Assembly: GCF_010730195.1 (NCBI RefSeq)
Contig: NZ_AP022613.1
Location: 1,736,001-1,800,000, forward strand
Direction: 5' to 3'
DNA from: Mycobacterium conspicuum
Lineage (GTDB): Bacteria; Actinomycetota; Actinomycetes; Mycobacteriales; Mycobacteriaceae
DNA length: 64,000 nucleotides
The notes under the pieces are model-generated. The model had not been told where the DNA came from. It did no database searches and worked only from the letters and a program-made list of their open reading frames with translations. Made by a program: the position numbers and the translations under genes. Positions 6,840 to 15,986 of this stretch are shown piece after piece (position 1 is the stretch's first letter; each line of letters starts with the position of its first letter).

Positions 6840-8972
6840 ATGGCGCAAGTCCCCGATCGTGAGAAGGCTCTCGAGCTGGCGATGGCCCAGATCGAGAAGA
6901 GCTACGGCAAAGGTTCGGTGATGCGTCTCGGCGACGAGACACGTCAGCCGATCTCGGCAATACCCACCGGATCCATCGCCCTGGACGTCGCCCTGGGCAT
7001 CGGCGGCTTGCCCCGCGGACGGATTGTGGAGGTCTACGGCCCGGAGTCCTCGGGTAAGACGACGGTCGCCCTGCATGCGGTGGCCAATGCCCAGGCGGCC
7101 GGCGGCGTGGCGGCGTTCATCGACGCCGAGCACGCCCTGGACCCCGAGTACGCCAAGAAGCTGGGCGTCGACACCGATTCCCTTTTGGTCAGCCAGCCCG
7201 ACACCGGTGAGCAGGCCCTCGAGATCGCCGACATGCTGATCCGCTCCGGCGCCCTGGACATTCTGGTCATCGACTCGGTGGCCGCGCTGGTGCCACGCGC
7301 GGAACTCGAAGGCGAGATGGGGGACAGCCACGTCGGCCTGCAGGCCCGGCTGATGAGCCAGGCGCTGCGGAAAATGACTGGTGCGCTGAACAATTCGGGA
7401 ACGACGGCGATCTTCATCAACCAGCTCCGCGAAAAAATCGGCGTGATGTTCGGGTGCATGAATTACTCCACCCGCGTGACTCTGGCCGACGGAAGCAGCG
7501 AGAAGATCGGCAAGATCGTCAACAACAAGATGGATGTCGAGGTGCTGTCCTACGACCCGGTGACCGACCAGGTGGTGCCTCGCAAGGTGGTGAACTGGTT
7601 CAACAACGGCCCCGCCGAACAGTTCCTGCAGTTCACCGTCGAAAAATCCGGCGGCAACGGCAAATCGCAGTTCGCCGCCACGCCCAACCACCTCATCCGA
7701 ACACCCGCTGGCTGGACTGAAGCCGGTGACCTCAACACCGGGGATCGGGTGCTGGCCACCGAGCCTCATCTGCTCAGCGACCAGCAGTTCCAGGTGGTGA
7801 TCGGCTCACTGATGGGTGATGGGAATCTCTCGCCCAATCTGCGTGACCGCAACGGCGTCCGATTCCGCTTGGGGCACGGCGCCAAGCAGGTGGAGTACCT
7901 GCAGTGGAAGACCGCGTTAATGGGCAACATTGGGCACTCGGTGCGGGAGAACTCCAAGGGCGCACGCTTTGTCGACTTCACCCCGCTGGCCGAGCTCGCC
8001 GAGTTGCAGCGCGCCGTGTACTTGGGAGATGGCAAGAAGTTCTTCTCCGAGGAGTACCTCAAGGCGCTCACCCCGCTGGCCCTGGCCATCTGGTACATGG
8101 ATGACGGCTCATTTAGCTTGCGCTCCAAGGGATTACAGCAACGCACCGCCGGCGGCAGTGGGCGTATTTCGATCTGCGTCGAGGCCATGACCGAAGGGAC
8201 GCGGGTGCGGTTGCGTGATTATCTGCGCGACACTCACGGGTTGGATGTGCGCCTGTGCTCCGCCGGCTCGGCCGGCAAGGCGACGCTGGTGTTCTCGACG
8301 GCGGCATCGGCCAAGTTCCAGGAACTGGTGGCGCCCTACATGGCGCCAGCTATGGAGTACAAGCTGTTGCCCAGGTTCCGCGGTCAAAGTACGGTCACGC
8401 CCGAGTTCGTTGCGCCGACGCAGCGGCTGGTGCCGGCCCGGGTGTTGGATGTGCACGTCAAGCCGCACACTCGGTCGATGAATCGCTTCGATATCGAGGT
8501 CGAGGGCAACCACAACTACTTCGTCGACGGTGTGATGGTGCATAACTCACCCGAGACGACGACGGGCGGAAAGGCGTTGAAGTTCTACGCGTCGGTGCGT
8601 ATGGACGTGAGGCGGATCGAGACGCTCAAGGACGGCACCGATGCGGTGGGCAACCGGACCCGGGTCAAGGTCGTCAAGAACAAGGTCGCGGCGCCCTTCA
8701 AACAGGCCGAGTTCGACATCCTCTACGGCAAGGGCATCAGCAAGGAGGGCTCGCTGATCGACATGGGTGTCGATCAGGGCTTTATCCGAAAGGCCGGTGC
8801 CTGGTTCACCTACGAGGGTGAGCAGCTGGGTCAGGGCAAGGAAAACGCCCGCAACTTCTTGTTGGAGAACGCCGACGTGGCCAACGAGATCGAGAAGAAG
8901 ATCAAGGAAAAGCTCGGCATCGGGCCGGTTGTGACCGATGAAGACGTCTTGCCCGCCCCCGTCGACTTCTGA
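6840..8972 (+). CDS. recA: Recombinase RecA precursor containing an intein
   Basis: Strand-exchange ATPase of homologous repair and SOS induction. The 710-residue precursor has Walker A GPESSGKT (67-74), then an in-frame intein from Cys206 to Asn569, then the C-terminal extein from Ser570. Spliced RecA would have 346 residues. AGGAGAAG at 6828-6835 precedes the ATG. The site used by the M. tuberculosis intein (after VKVVKNK) is empty and followed by Val. recX overlaps the 3' end by 35 bases. Two damage-responsive promoters lie upstream. Confidence 0.97.
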   Translation: MAQVPDREKALELAMAQIEKSYGKGSVMRLGDETRQPISAIPTGSIALDVALGIGGLPRGRIVEVYGPESSGKTTVALHAVANAQAAGGVAAFIDAEHALDPEYAKKLGVDTDSLLVSQPDTGEQALEIADMLIRSGALDILVIDSVAALVPRAELEGEMGDSHVGLQARLMSQALRKMTGALNNSGTTAIFINQLREKIGVMFGCMNYSTRVTLADGSSEKIGKIVNNKMDVEVLSYDPVTDQVVPRKVVNWFNNGPAEQFLQFTVEKSGGNGKSQFAATPNHLIRTPAGWTEAGDLNTGDRVLATEPHLLSDQQFQVVIGSLMGDGNLSPNLRDRNGVRFRLGHGAKQVEYLQWKTALMGNIGHSVRENSKGARFVDFTPLAELAELQRAVYLGDGKKFFSEEYLKALTPLALAIWYMDDGSFSLRSKGLQQRTAGGSGRISICVEAMTEGTRVRLRDYLRDTHGLDVRLCSAGSAGKATLVFSTAASAKFQELVAPYMAPAMEYKLLPRFRGQSTVTPEFVAPTQRLVPARVLDVHVKPHTRSMNRFDIEVEGNHNYFVDGVMVHNSPETTTGGKALKFYASVRMDVRRIETLKDGTDAVGNRTRVKVVKNKVAAPFKQAEFDILYGKGISKEGSLIDMGVDQGFIRKAGAWFTYEGEQLGQGKENARNFLLENADVANEIEKKIKEKLGIGPVVTDEDVLPAPVDF
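7455..8546 (+). other. RecA intein with LAGLIDADG homing endonuclease (M. leprae type)
   Basis: 364 residues inserted after Gly205 of RecA (MFG | C). The splicing residues are intact: Cys1, block B TPNHLIRTP, penultimate His and terminal Asn (VMVHN), followed by Ser as +1 extein residue. The central part carries two LAGLIDADG-like motifs, GSLMGDGNLS and IWYMDDGSF, each with its acidic residue, so the endonuclease may be active. Sequence and position match my memory of the 365-residue M. leprae RecA intein, not the 440-residue M. tuberculosis one. Confidence 0.95.
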
Positions 8973-9468
8973 GCCGCCTCGCGAGGAGCTGGCGCGGGCG
9001 CTGTGCCTGCGCCTGCTCACCGCGAGGGCGCGAACGCGGGCCGAGCTGTCGGGCCAGCTGGCAAAGCGCGGCTATCCCGACGACATCCGGGACCGGGTCT
9101 TGGATCGGCTCGCCGCCGCCGGCCTGATCGACGACGTCGACTTCGCCCAGGAGTGGGTGCGGTCACGGCATGCCAACGCGGGAAAGAGCAAGCGCGCGTT
9201 GGCTGCCGAGCTGCACGCCAAGGGCGTCGACAACGACATCATCACCACGGCGCTGGCCGGCATCGATGCCGCTTCCGAGCGGGACCGTGCCGAGCAGCTG
9301 GTCCGGGCGAAGTTGCGGCGGGAGAAGCTGAGCGGGGACAGCAAGGACGAGGAGCGGGTGATCCGCAGGCTGGCGGCGATGCTGGCCCGTCGTGGGTACA
9401 GCCAGACCCTGGCGGGTGAGGTCGTTGTCGCGGAGCTGGCCGCCGAACGGGAACGCAGGCGCGTCTAA
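8938..9468 (+). CDS. recX: Regulatory protein RecX
   Basis: 176-residue inhibitor that caps RecA filaments and limits strand exchange. The family's repeated three-helix modules are evident: ARALCLRLLTARARTRAEL, then KRGYPDDIRDRVLDRL and WVRSRHANAGKSKRALAAEL. The ATG lies inside the last codons of recA (35-base overlap in another frame), so the two are translationally coupled. Length agrees with the 174 residues of M. tuberculosis. miaB follows after 55 bases. Confidence 0.95.
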   Translation: MKTSCPPPSTSEPPREELARALCLRLLTARARTRAELSGQLAKRGYPDDIRDRVLDRLAAAGLIDDVDFAQEWVRSRHANAGKSKRALAAELHAKGVDNDIITTALAGIDAASERDRAEQLVRAKLRREKLSGDSKDEERVIRRLAAMLARRGYSQTLAGEVVVAELAAERERRRV

Positions 9469-9523
9469 CCCACTACCACCTGCGGGTTAATCGGGTGGGT
9501 CCGGGTCGCCGTACCATTGCCCC

Positions 9524-11020
9524 GTGACTTCCCCCGTGACCTCGCTGGCGGCTCCGGCTCGCACCTACCAGGTGCGCACCTACGGCTGCCAGATGAACGT
9601 CCACGACTCCGAGCGGCTGGCCGGGCTGCTGGAGGCGGCCGGGTACCAGCGGGCGGCCGAGGGTGCCGACGCGGACGTGGTGGTCTTCAACACCTGCGCC
9701 GTCCGGGAAAACGCCGACAACAAGCTGTACGGCAACCTCAGCCACCTGGCCCCACGCAAACGCGGCAACCCCGACATGCAAATCGCGGTCGGCGGTTGCC
9801 TGGCCCAAAAGGATCGGGACGCGTTGCTGCGCAAGGCGCCGTGGGTGGACGTCGTTTTCGGCACCCACAACCTCGGCTCGCTGCCCACCCTGCTCGCGCG
9901 TGCCCGCCACAACAACACCGCGCAGGTAGAAATCGCCGAGGCGCTGCAGCAGTTCCCGTCGTCGCTGCCGAGCGCCCGCGAATCCGCCTATGCCGCTTGG
10001 GTTTCCATCTCCGTCGGGTGCAACAACAGCTGCACGTTCTGCATCGTGCCGTCGTTGCGGGGCAAGGAGGTCGACCGCAGCCCCGCCGACATCCTGGCCG
10101 AGGTGCAATCGCTGGTCGACGACGGCGTGCTCGAAATCACCCTGCTGGGGCAGAACGTCAACGCCTACGGCGTCTCGTTCGCCGACCCGGCGCTGCCCCG
10201 CAATCGCGGCGCCTTCGCCGAATTGCTGCGGGCCTGCGGACGCATCGACGGACTGGAACGCGTGCGGTTCACCTCGCCGCACCCGGCCGAGTTCACCGAC
10301 GACGTCATCGACGCGATGGCCGAGACGCCCAATGTCTGTCCAGCCCTGCACATGCCGCTGCAGTCGGGATCCGACCGGATCCTGCGCGCGATGCGGCGGT
10401 CCTACCGCGCCGAGCGTTACCTCGGCATCATCGACCGGGTCCGGGCCGCGATGCCGCACGCCGCGATCACGACCGATCTGATCGTCGGCTTTCCCGGCGA
10501 GACCGAAGAGGACTTCGCGGCCACCCTCGAGGTGGTGCGGCAGGCGCGATTCGCGGCCGCGTTTACCTTCCAATACTCCAAGCGGCCGGGTACACCGGCC
10601 GCCGAGCTGCCCGGGCAGCTGCCGAAAGCCGTTGTGCAGGAACGCTATGAGCGGCTGGTCGCGCTGCAGGAGCAGATCTGCATGGACGGCAATCGCGCGC
10701 TGATCGGCCAGACCGTCGAACTGCTGGCCGCCGCCGGGGAAGGACGCAAGGACGCCGCGACGGCGCGCATGACCGGGCGGGCCCGCGACGGCCGGCTGGT
10801 GCACTTCGCGGCGGACGACAAGGTCCGGCCCGGCGACGTCGTCACCACGGTGATCACCGGCGCGGCGCCGCACCATCTGATCGCCGACGCCGGCATCCTG
10901 ACGCACCGCCGCACCCGCGCCGGCGACGCGCACGTCGCCGGGCAGCGCCCGTCGGGCGTCGGCCTGGGCATGCCCGCAATCGGGCGGCCCGCGGCTCAGC
11001 CTCAGGTGTGTAACCGATGA
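9524..11020 (+). CDS. miaB: tRNA-2-methylthio-N6-dimethylallyladenosine synthase MiaB
   Basis: Radical-SAM methylthiotransferase that adds a 2-methylthio group to i6A37 in tRNA, downstream of MiaA. The 498-residue product has the N-terminal MTTase domain with its three cluster cysteines (YGCQMNVHDSE, NTCAVRENA, GGCLAQ). It has the radical-SAM CxxxCxxC motif as CNNSCTFC near residue 167, and a TRAM-type RNA-binding end (about 365-435). The tail is a poorly conserved Pro/Arg stretch. GTG start; another GTG four codons later is possible. It overlaps the next gene by ATGA. Confidence 0.95.
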   Translation: MTSPVTSLAAPARTYQVRTYGCQMNVHDSERLAGLLEAAGYQRAAEGADADVVVFNTCAVRENADNKLYGNLSHLAPRKRGNPDMQIAVGGCLAQKDRDALLRKAPWVDVVFGTHNLGSLPTLLARARHNNTAQVEIAEALQQFPSSLPSARESAYAAWVSISVGCNNSCTFCIVPSLRGKEVDRSPADILAEVQSLVDDGVLEITLLGQNVNAYGVSFADPALPRNRGAFAELLRACGRIDGLERVRFTSPHPAEFTDDVIDAMAETPNVCPALHMPLQSGSDRILRAMRRSYRAERYLGIIDRVRAAMPHAAITTDLIVGFPGETEEDFAATLEVVRQARFAAAFTFQYSKRPGTPAAELPGQLPKAVVQERYERLVALQEQICMDGNRALIGQTVELLAAAGEGRKDAATARMTGRARDGRLVHFAADDKVRPGDVVTTVITGAAPHHLIADAGILTHRRTRAGDAHVAGQRPSGVGLGMPAIGRPAAQPQVCNR

Positions 11021-11598
11021 GCGGCGGGGACTTCGACGCCTACCGGACCGAGATCGAGGCGGCCGAGCGCCGGGTGGCGCGCGAGATCGACCCCGGTGCA
11101 CGGGCCGTCGTGGTCGCCGTGCTGGTAGTCGTCCTGCTGGGTTCGTTCATCCTGCCGCACACCGGCCACGTGCGCGGATGGGACGTGCTGTTCGGCAGTC
11201 ACGGCGCGGGATGGCGCGAAATCGCCCTACCCTCGCGGGTATTCGCCTGGCTCGCCTTGGTGTTCGGCGTCGGGTTCTCCATGCTGGCGCTGACGACGCG
11301 ACGCTGGGCGCTGGCCTGGGTCGCGTTGGTGGGTTCGGCGATCGCCTGCCCCGCCGGGCTGCTGGCCATCTGGTCGCGTCAGACCGCTGCGGCCGGGCAC
11401 CCCGGCCCGGGCATCGGGCTGATCGTCGCGTGGATCACCGTGCTGCTGTTGACATTTCACTGGGCCCGGGTGGTGTGGTCGCGCACCCTCGTGCAACTGG
11501 CGGCCGAGGAACAGCGGCGCCGCGTCGCGGCGCAGCGGCAATCCCAAACGCTGCTCGACGGCCTGAAACAAGACCCGCCGGACGAGTCCGGCCGCTAG
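11017..11598 (+). CDS. Conserved membrane protein (Rv2732c-like)
   Basis: 193 residues with four predicted membrane segments (about 30-47, 70-92, 96-116, 125-145) and a basic, charged cytoplasmic tail (AEEQRRRVAAQRQ). No enzymatic motif is visible. It starts within the miaB stop (ATGA) and is therefore coupled to it. It ends tail to tail with the DUF349 gene, sharing the four bases CTAG. Function unknown; equivalent of the 204-residue Rv2732c. Confidence 0.8.
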   Translation: MSGGDFDAYRTEIEAAERRVAREIDPGARAVVVAVLVVVLLGSFILPHTGHVRGWDVLFGSHGAGWREIALPSRVFAWLALVFGVGFSMLALTTRRWALAWVALVGSAIACPAGLLAIWSRQTAAAGHPGPGIGLIVAWITVLLLTFHWARVVWSRTLVQLAAEEQRRRVAAQRQSQTLLDGLKQDPPDESGR

Positions 11599-12935
11599 GA
11601 CCTGCGGGTCAGCGCTTCCGCGGCGGCCTCGGCCCATTGCTGCCACTGCTCGGCATTGGCCCTGGCCTCGTCGGCTTCCTTGGTCCGGCCGGCGGCCGCG
11701 GCCTTTTCGGCCTGTCGTTCGAACTGCTCGGCCCGGGCCCGGAACTGTTCGGCGCGGGCCTGCGCCTGCGGGTCCGACCAGTCCGACTCGCCGGCGTCGC
11801 GCACCTTCTTCTCGATCGCGCGCAGCCTGCGCTCCAGGTCGGCGGACCGCTCCCGGGGCACCCGCCCGATCGCGTCCCACCTGTCGGCGATCGACCGCAG
11901 CGCCGCCCGGGCGGCGTCATGGTTGCTGGTGTCGATCTTTTCCGCCTCGGCCAGCAGCGCCTCCTTGGCCGTGGCGTTGGCCGCAAGCTCCGCGTCCTTT
12001 TCCGCGGTCGCGGCGTTGCGGGCGGTAAAGAACGTGTCCTGAGCGCCTTTGAAGCGTTTCCACAGCGCGTCGTCGACCTCCTTGGTCGTCCGTCCCGCCG
12101 CCTTCCAGTCGCTGAGCAGCTTGCGGAACTCGGCGCTGGTGCCGGCCCAGTCCGTCGACGAGGAGAGCTCTTCGGCCTGCTCGCAGAGGCGCTCCTTACA
12201 CGCCCGAACCCCCGAACGCTCGCGGTCCAGCTCGGCGAAGTGGGATCCGCGCCGCCGGTTGAACGAGTCCCTGGCCGCCGAATACCGCTTCCACAGCGCG
12301 TCGTCGACCTTGCGGTCCAGGCCGCTGATCGTCTTCCACTCGTCGAGGATGGCGCGCAACCGGTCGCCGGCGATCTTCCATTGCGTCGAGTTGGCGGCCA
12401 GATCCTCGGCCTCGGCGGCCAGCGCCTCCTTGCGGGCGGTCTGGGCGGCGCGATGTTCGTCGCGTCGAGAACGCACCGCGGTGACGATGACCTCGATCCG
12501 CGCCACCAGGTTGGTCAGCCGGTCCGCGAGCGCGTCGACGTCGCCCAGCACACACGCCGTCGGCAATGTCTCGGCCAGCGCGATCGCATTGGCCTTGATC
12601 TTGCGGGCATCCCCGGTGCCGGACGTCAGCCGCTCCTCCATCAGCGTGATCTCGGTGCTTAGGTCCTCGAAGCGGCGGCCGAAGTAGGCGAACGCGGCCT
12701 CGGGGTCGCCGGCCTGCCAGGATCCGACTTTGCGCTCGCCGGCGGCGGTGATCAGCCATACGGTGCCGTCGTCGTCGACGCGGCCGAACTGGTGCGGATC
12801 GCTGGGGGTGTGGGCTGCCGCCAGATAGGCGGGTCCTCGCGGCGCCGGACGGGCGCCGGGCCTTGGTCCAGGCCGTGGCGCCGGCTTGGGGGGAACGCTG
12901 GTGTCGGTGCTGCTGGTGGTGGGGTCGGGGGTCAT
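11595..12935 (-). CDS. DUF349 coiled-coil protein (Rv2731-like)
   Basis: 446-residue soluble protein. After a Pro-rich, disordered N-terminus (PKPAPRPGPRPG) and a small domain around residues 40-110, it shows repeated DUF349 units of about 70-75 residues. The marker W-K ... G ... DDALWKRF/Y is seen twice (KVDDALWKRYSAARDSFN, EVDDALWKRFKGAQDTFF), with a degenerate later unit. The C-terminus is a long charged coiled coil (AEQFRARAEQFERQAEKAA). The biochemical role is not established. The start codon is followed upstream by a 462-base gap. Confidence 0.85.
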   Translation of the reverse strand: MTPDPTTSSTDTSVPPKPAPRPGPRPGARPAPRGPAYLAAAHTPSDPHQFGRVDDDGTVWLITAAGERKVGSWQAGDPEAAFAYFGRRFEDLSTEITLMEERLTSGTGDARKIKANAIALAETLPTACVLGDVDALADRLTNLVARIEVIVTAVRSRRDEHRAAQTARKEALAAEAEDLAANSTQWKIAGDRLRAILDEWKTISGLDRKVDDALWKRYSAARDSFNRRRGSHFAELDRERSGVRACKERLCEQAEELSSSTDWAGTSAEFRKLLSDWKAAGRTTKEVDDALWKRFKGAQDTFFTARNAATAEKDAELAANATAKEALLAEAEKIDTSNHDAARAALRSIADRWDAIGRVPRERSADLERRLRAIEKKVRDAGESDWSDPQAQARAEQFRARAEQFERQAEKAAAAGRTKEADEARANAEQWQQWAEAAAEALTRRS

Positions 12936-13397
12936 GCGGTTGTCACCTGCCCTTTGTCATCTTCGCGCGGTCGCCATCCCGCGCACTCTGCCGCGCGAAG
13001 CGGCACCTGGTGCGGTCTCAAAACGCTCTGGAAGCTTCGATGCGGCCCGCCGCATCGGTTCCAACAGTATTGAAGCAGCTTCGCGGGGCTCGCGCGGCAC
13101 GTTGGTTCGCCGTGCTGATCTCGCGGCGTGTACGGGCCGGTCACCATTGGGCTCCGCTCAGGAGATCACGAGCGCGACACGGAGGGCCGGCCGTCGTCAG
13201 CGGCGCGCCGCGCTTAGCTGCCTTTCCGTCCTCACCCAGTCAGCGCATAGGTTTCACATAGGCTGGTGGGGTCGAGACGTTGCCGCGGCGGCACTAGAGT
13301 CTCTTGGTGAAAGTCTCTTGTTGAACTGCCATCGAACCGCGGGTGTACGCATGGCTTCTCACGGGAACGCTGTTCCGAACGCTGATAGGGGGTGCCG
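12936..13397. other. 462-base gap without a supported gene
   Basis: Divergent spacer between the DUF349 gene (minus) and a DMT-like membrane gene (plus). Short open frames here lack coding character and conserved motifs. A 14-base tandem repeat lies at 13298-13325, about 70 bases before the plus-strand start, and a GATAGGGGGT ribosome site at 13383-13392. The middle (13000-13260) shows nothing I can assign. Confidence 0.6.
13298..13325. repeat. 14-base tandem direct repeat upstream of the DMT-like gene
   Basis: AGTCTCTTGGTGAA (13298-13311) is followed directly by AGTCTCTTGTTGAA (13312-13325), one mismatch. Two contiguous copies 73 bases before a start codon suggest a tandem regulator-binding site or a small slippage duplication. 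Confidence 0.7.
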
Positions 13398-14345
13398 ATG
13401 TCGAAGGTAGACATCGCGGCACTGATTGCCCTGTGCGCGGCGGTGTTTTCGGCGATGGGCGACGTGATCCGGCAACGATCCGCGCAGGAGATCACCGACC
13501 AACAGGTGGGCCACGTCGAGCTGTTTTTGATGTCGCTGCGTGATACCCGGTGGTGGTTGGGTGGCCTCGCGGCGATCACGAATTACAGCTTGCAGGCCGC
13601 CGCCCTGGCGTGGGGCTCGGTGGTGATGGTGACCGCGTTGCAGGTGACGGCCCTGCTGTTTGCCCTGCCGATCTACGCCCGGCTGACCCGCAAGCGGGTG
13701 ACCCGCTGGGAATGGGTGTGGGCGGTCGTACTGGCCGGTTCGCTGGCGGTGGTCATCATCGTCGGCAACCCCACGGTCGGCCTGGAGAGGGCGCCGCTGG
13801 AACACTGGGCCATCGTGGCCGCCGTGATGGGCCCCGTCTTGGTGGTGTGTGTGGTGGCGGCCCGGATCTGGACCGGGCGCCCGGTGGCCGCGATACTGCT
13901 GGCCGTCGTCGCGGGTTCGTCGTTGGCGCTGTTCGCGGTGCTGACCAAGGGAATCGTCGAGATCGGCGAGGGAGGCGTCGGGGCCGTCCTGACGTCCTGG
14001 GAGTTCGTCCCCTGGCTGCTGGCGGCCTTGGCCGGGATGATCTTCCAGCAGGCGGCCTTCCGCGCCGGCGCGCTCACCGCCTCGTTGCCCACGATGACCG
14101 TCTGCAAGCCCGTCGTCGCGGGTGCGCTCGGGGTGATCCTGCTCAGCGAGACCTTCGACGTCTATGGGTTCGAGGCCGGGGTGCTGATCGGAGCGGTGGC
14201 GATGGTGATCCTGGCGACCGTCGCCCTGGCGCGCGGTGAGGCGGCCTCGATGGCGGCCGCGCCGGGGTCGGACCGCAAAATCGACGATCCCGACGGCGAT
14301 GCGGAAAGCCCCGCCATCACACCGGGATCGGTCGGACAGGCCTAG
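13398..14345 (+). CDS. DMT-superfamily-like integral membrane protein (Rv2729c-like)
   Basis: 315 residues with about nine to ten hydrophobic segments and the two-fold EamA-like look of small drug/metabolite transporters (for example WGSVVMVTALQVTALLFALP, then VAGALGVILLSETFDVYGF near the end). The cytoplasmic tail after about residue 285 is charged. ATG 13398 is preferred over GTG 13392 because the AGGGGG site sits at proper distance. Substrate unknown. Stand-alone gene; the next gene starts 36 bases after its stop. Confidence 0.78.
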   Translation: MSKVDIAALIALCAAVFSAMGDVIRQRSAQEITDQQVGHVELFLMSLRDTRWWLGGLAAITNYSLQAAALAWGSVVMVTALQVTALLFALPIYARLTRKRVTRWEWVWAVVLAGSLAVVIIVGNPTVGLERAPLEHWAIVAAVMGPVLVVCVVAARIWTGRPVAAILLAVVAGSSLALFAVLTKGIVEIGEGGVGAVLTSWEFVPWLLAALAGMIFQQAAFRAGALTASLPTMTVCKPVVAGALGVILLSETFDVYGFEAGVLIGAVAMVILATVALARGEAASMAAAPGSDRKIDDPDGDAESPAITPGSVGQA

Positions 14346-14381
14346 CTAGTTCCGCATTCCGAGAACGTTTAGTTTGGTGGC

Positions 14382-15062
14382 GTGTTAACCGGCATCGCGA
14401 TCGTTCCGTCGGCGCCGGTGCTCGTCCCCGAACTCAGTGGCGCGGCCGAGCTGGCCGACCTGCGGTCCGGCGTGCTGGCTGCGGCCGCCGTGCTACCGCC
14501 GCGGTGGATTGGCATCGGGACCGGGGACGCCGACGAGGTCGTGGAGCACGACTGCGTGGGCACCTTCGCCGGCTTCGGCGCCGACGTGCGGGTCGCGCTC
14601 TCCCCGGCGGCGACCCAGCCGCCGGCCGACCAGCCGCTGTGCGCGCTGATCGCCGGCTGGGTGCGCGGCCAGGTCCGTCCCGGGGCCAGCGCACAGGTCC
14701 GCGTCTACCGCGGCGACCACGATTCCGACGCCGCGCTCGCCTACGGTCGGCGACTGCGCACCGAAATCGACCAAATGCCCGATCCCATCGGGGTGCTGGT
14801 CGTCGCCGACGGCGCGAACAGCCTGACGGAACGGGCCCCCGGCGGCTACGACCCCGAAGCGGCCGACGCGCAACTGGCCCTCGACGACGCGCTGGCCGAC
14901 GGCGACGTGGCCGCCCTGAGTCGGCTGCGCGGCCAGATCCGCGGGCGGGCGGCGTTTCAGGTGCTGGCCGGGCTGGCGGAGCCGGGACCGCGCACGGCCA
15001 AGGAGCTCTACCGGGGGGCGCCCTACGGCGTCGGGTACTTCGCCGGCGTCTGGCAGCCGTGA
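14382..15062 (+). CDS. Class III extradiol dioxygenase-fold protein (Rv2728c-like)
   Basis: 226 residues, Ala-rich. The start GIAIVPSAPVLVPEL and the pattern around VLVVADGANSLTERAPGGYDP resemble the LigB/MEMO fold found in stand-alone actinobacterial proteins beside miaA. No full metal-binding triad can be confirmed by eye, so catalysis is uncertain. GTG start. Its stop overlaps the miaA start (GTGA, 15059-15062), so the two are translationally coupled. Confidence 0.75.
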   Translation: MLTGIAIVPSAPVLVPELSGAAELADLRSGVLAAAAVLPPRWIGIGTGDADEVVEHDCVGTFAGFGADVRVALSPAATQPPADQPLCALIAGWVRGQVRPGASAQVRVYRGDHDSDAALAYGRRLRTEIDQMPDPIGVLVVADGANSLTERAPGGYDPEAADAQLALDDALADGDVAALSRLRGQIRGRAAFQVLAGLAEPGPRTAKELYRGAPYGVGYFAGVWQP

Positions 15063-15982
15063 GACCACTCGCGATCATCGGCCCGACGGGCACGGGGAAG
15101 TCGCAGCTCGCACTCGACTTCGCGGAACGTGTGGGCGCCGAAATCGTCAACGCCGACGCGATGCAGCTCTATCGCGGCATGGACATCGGCACCGCGAAGC
15201 TGCCCGTCGCGGCGCGCCGCGGCATCCCGCACCATCAACTCGACGTGCTGCACGTCACCGAAACCGCGACCGTGGCCCGCTATCAGGACGGCGCCAGCGC
15301 GGACATCGAGGCGATCGCGGCCCGCGGGGCGGTGCCGGTGCTGGTCGGCGGATCGATGCTCTACATCCAGTCGCTGCTCGACGACTGGTCCTTTCCCGCC
15401 ACCGACCCCGTCGTGCGGGCGCGCTGGGAGCAGCGGCTGGCCGAGGTCGGGGTGGCCAACCTGCACGCCGAACTGGCCCGGCGCGACCCGGCCGCCGCGG
15501 CGGCCATCCTGCCCACCGACGGCCGGCGCACGGTGCGCGCACTGGAGGTGGTCGAGCTCACCGGCCAGCCGTTCGCCGCGTCGGCGCCGAGCATCGGCGC
15601 ACCGCGATGGGACACCGTAATCGTCGGATTAGATTGCGACACAACGATTCTCGATGAACGGCTGGCCCGGCGCACCGACGCGATGTTCGAGGACGGCCTG
15701 GTCGACGAGGTGCGCACGCTGTTGGGCGACGGCCTGCGCGACGGGGTCACCGCGTCCCGCGCGCTGGGCTACGCGCAGGTGATCGCCGCGCTCGACGCCG
15801 GGGGTGGGCCCGACCAACTGCGCGACGCGCGCGAGCGGACGTTCGTGGGCACCCGCCGCTACGTGCGACGGCAGCGTTCCTGGTTTCGCCGTGACCCTCG
15901 GGTGCGCTGGCTGGACGCGCGCGAACCGGACAACCCAGCCAATTTGGACGCGGCGCTGCGGGCGTGGCGGCACGTATCCTGA
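15059..15982 (+). CDS. miaA: tRNA dimethylallyltransferase MiaA
   Basis: Transfers the dimethylallyl group of DMAPP to A37 of tRNAs reading U-starting codons; MiaB, also in this window, then methylthiolates it. 307 residues. P-loop GPTGTGKS (about 7-14), the substrate strand NADAMQLYRGMDIGTAKL and PHHQLDVL are conserved, and the C-terminal GTRRYVRRQRSWFRRD motif contacts tRNA. GTG start overlapping the upstream stop; dapF follows 4 bases after the stop. Confidence 0.95.
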   Translation: MRPLAIIGPTGTGKSQLALDFAERVGAEIVNADAMQLYRGMDIGTAKLPVAARRGIPHHQLDVLHVTETATVARYQDGASADIEAIAARGAVPVLVGGSMLYIQSLLDDWSFPATDPVVRARWEQRLAEVGVANLHAELARRDPAAAAAILPTDGRRTVRALEVVELTGQPFAASAPSIGAPRWDTVIVGLDCDTTILDERLARRTDAMFEDGLVDEVRTLLGDGLRDGVTASRALGYAQVIAALDAGGGPDQLRDARERTFVGTRRYVRRQRSWFRRDPRVRWLDAREPDNPANLDAALRAWRHVS

Positions 15983-15986
15983 TCCG

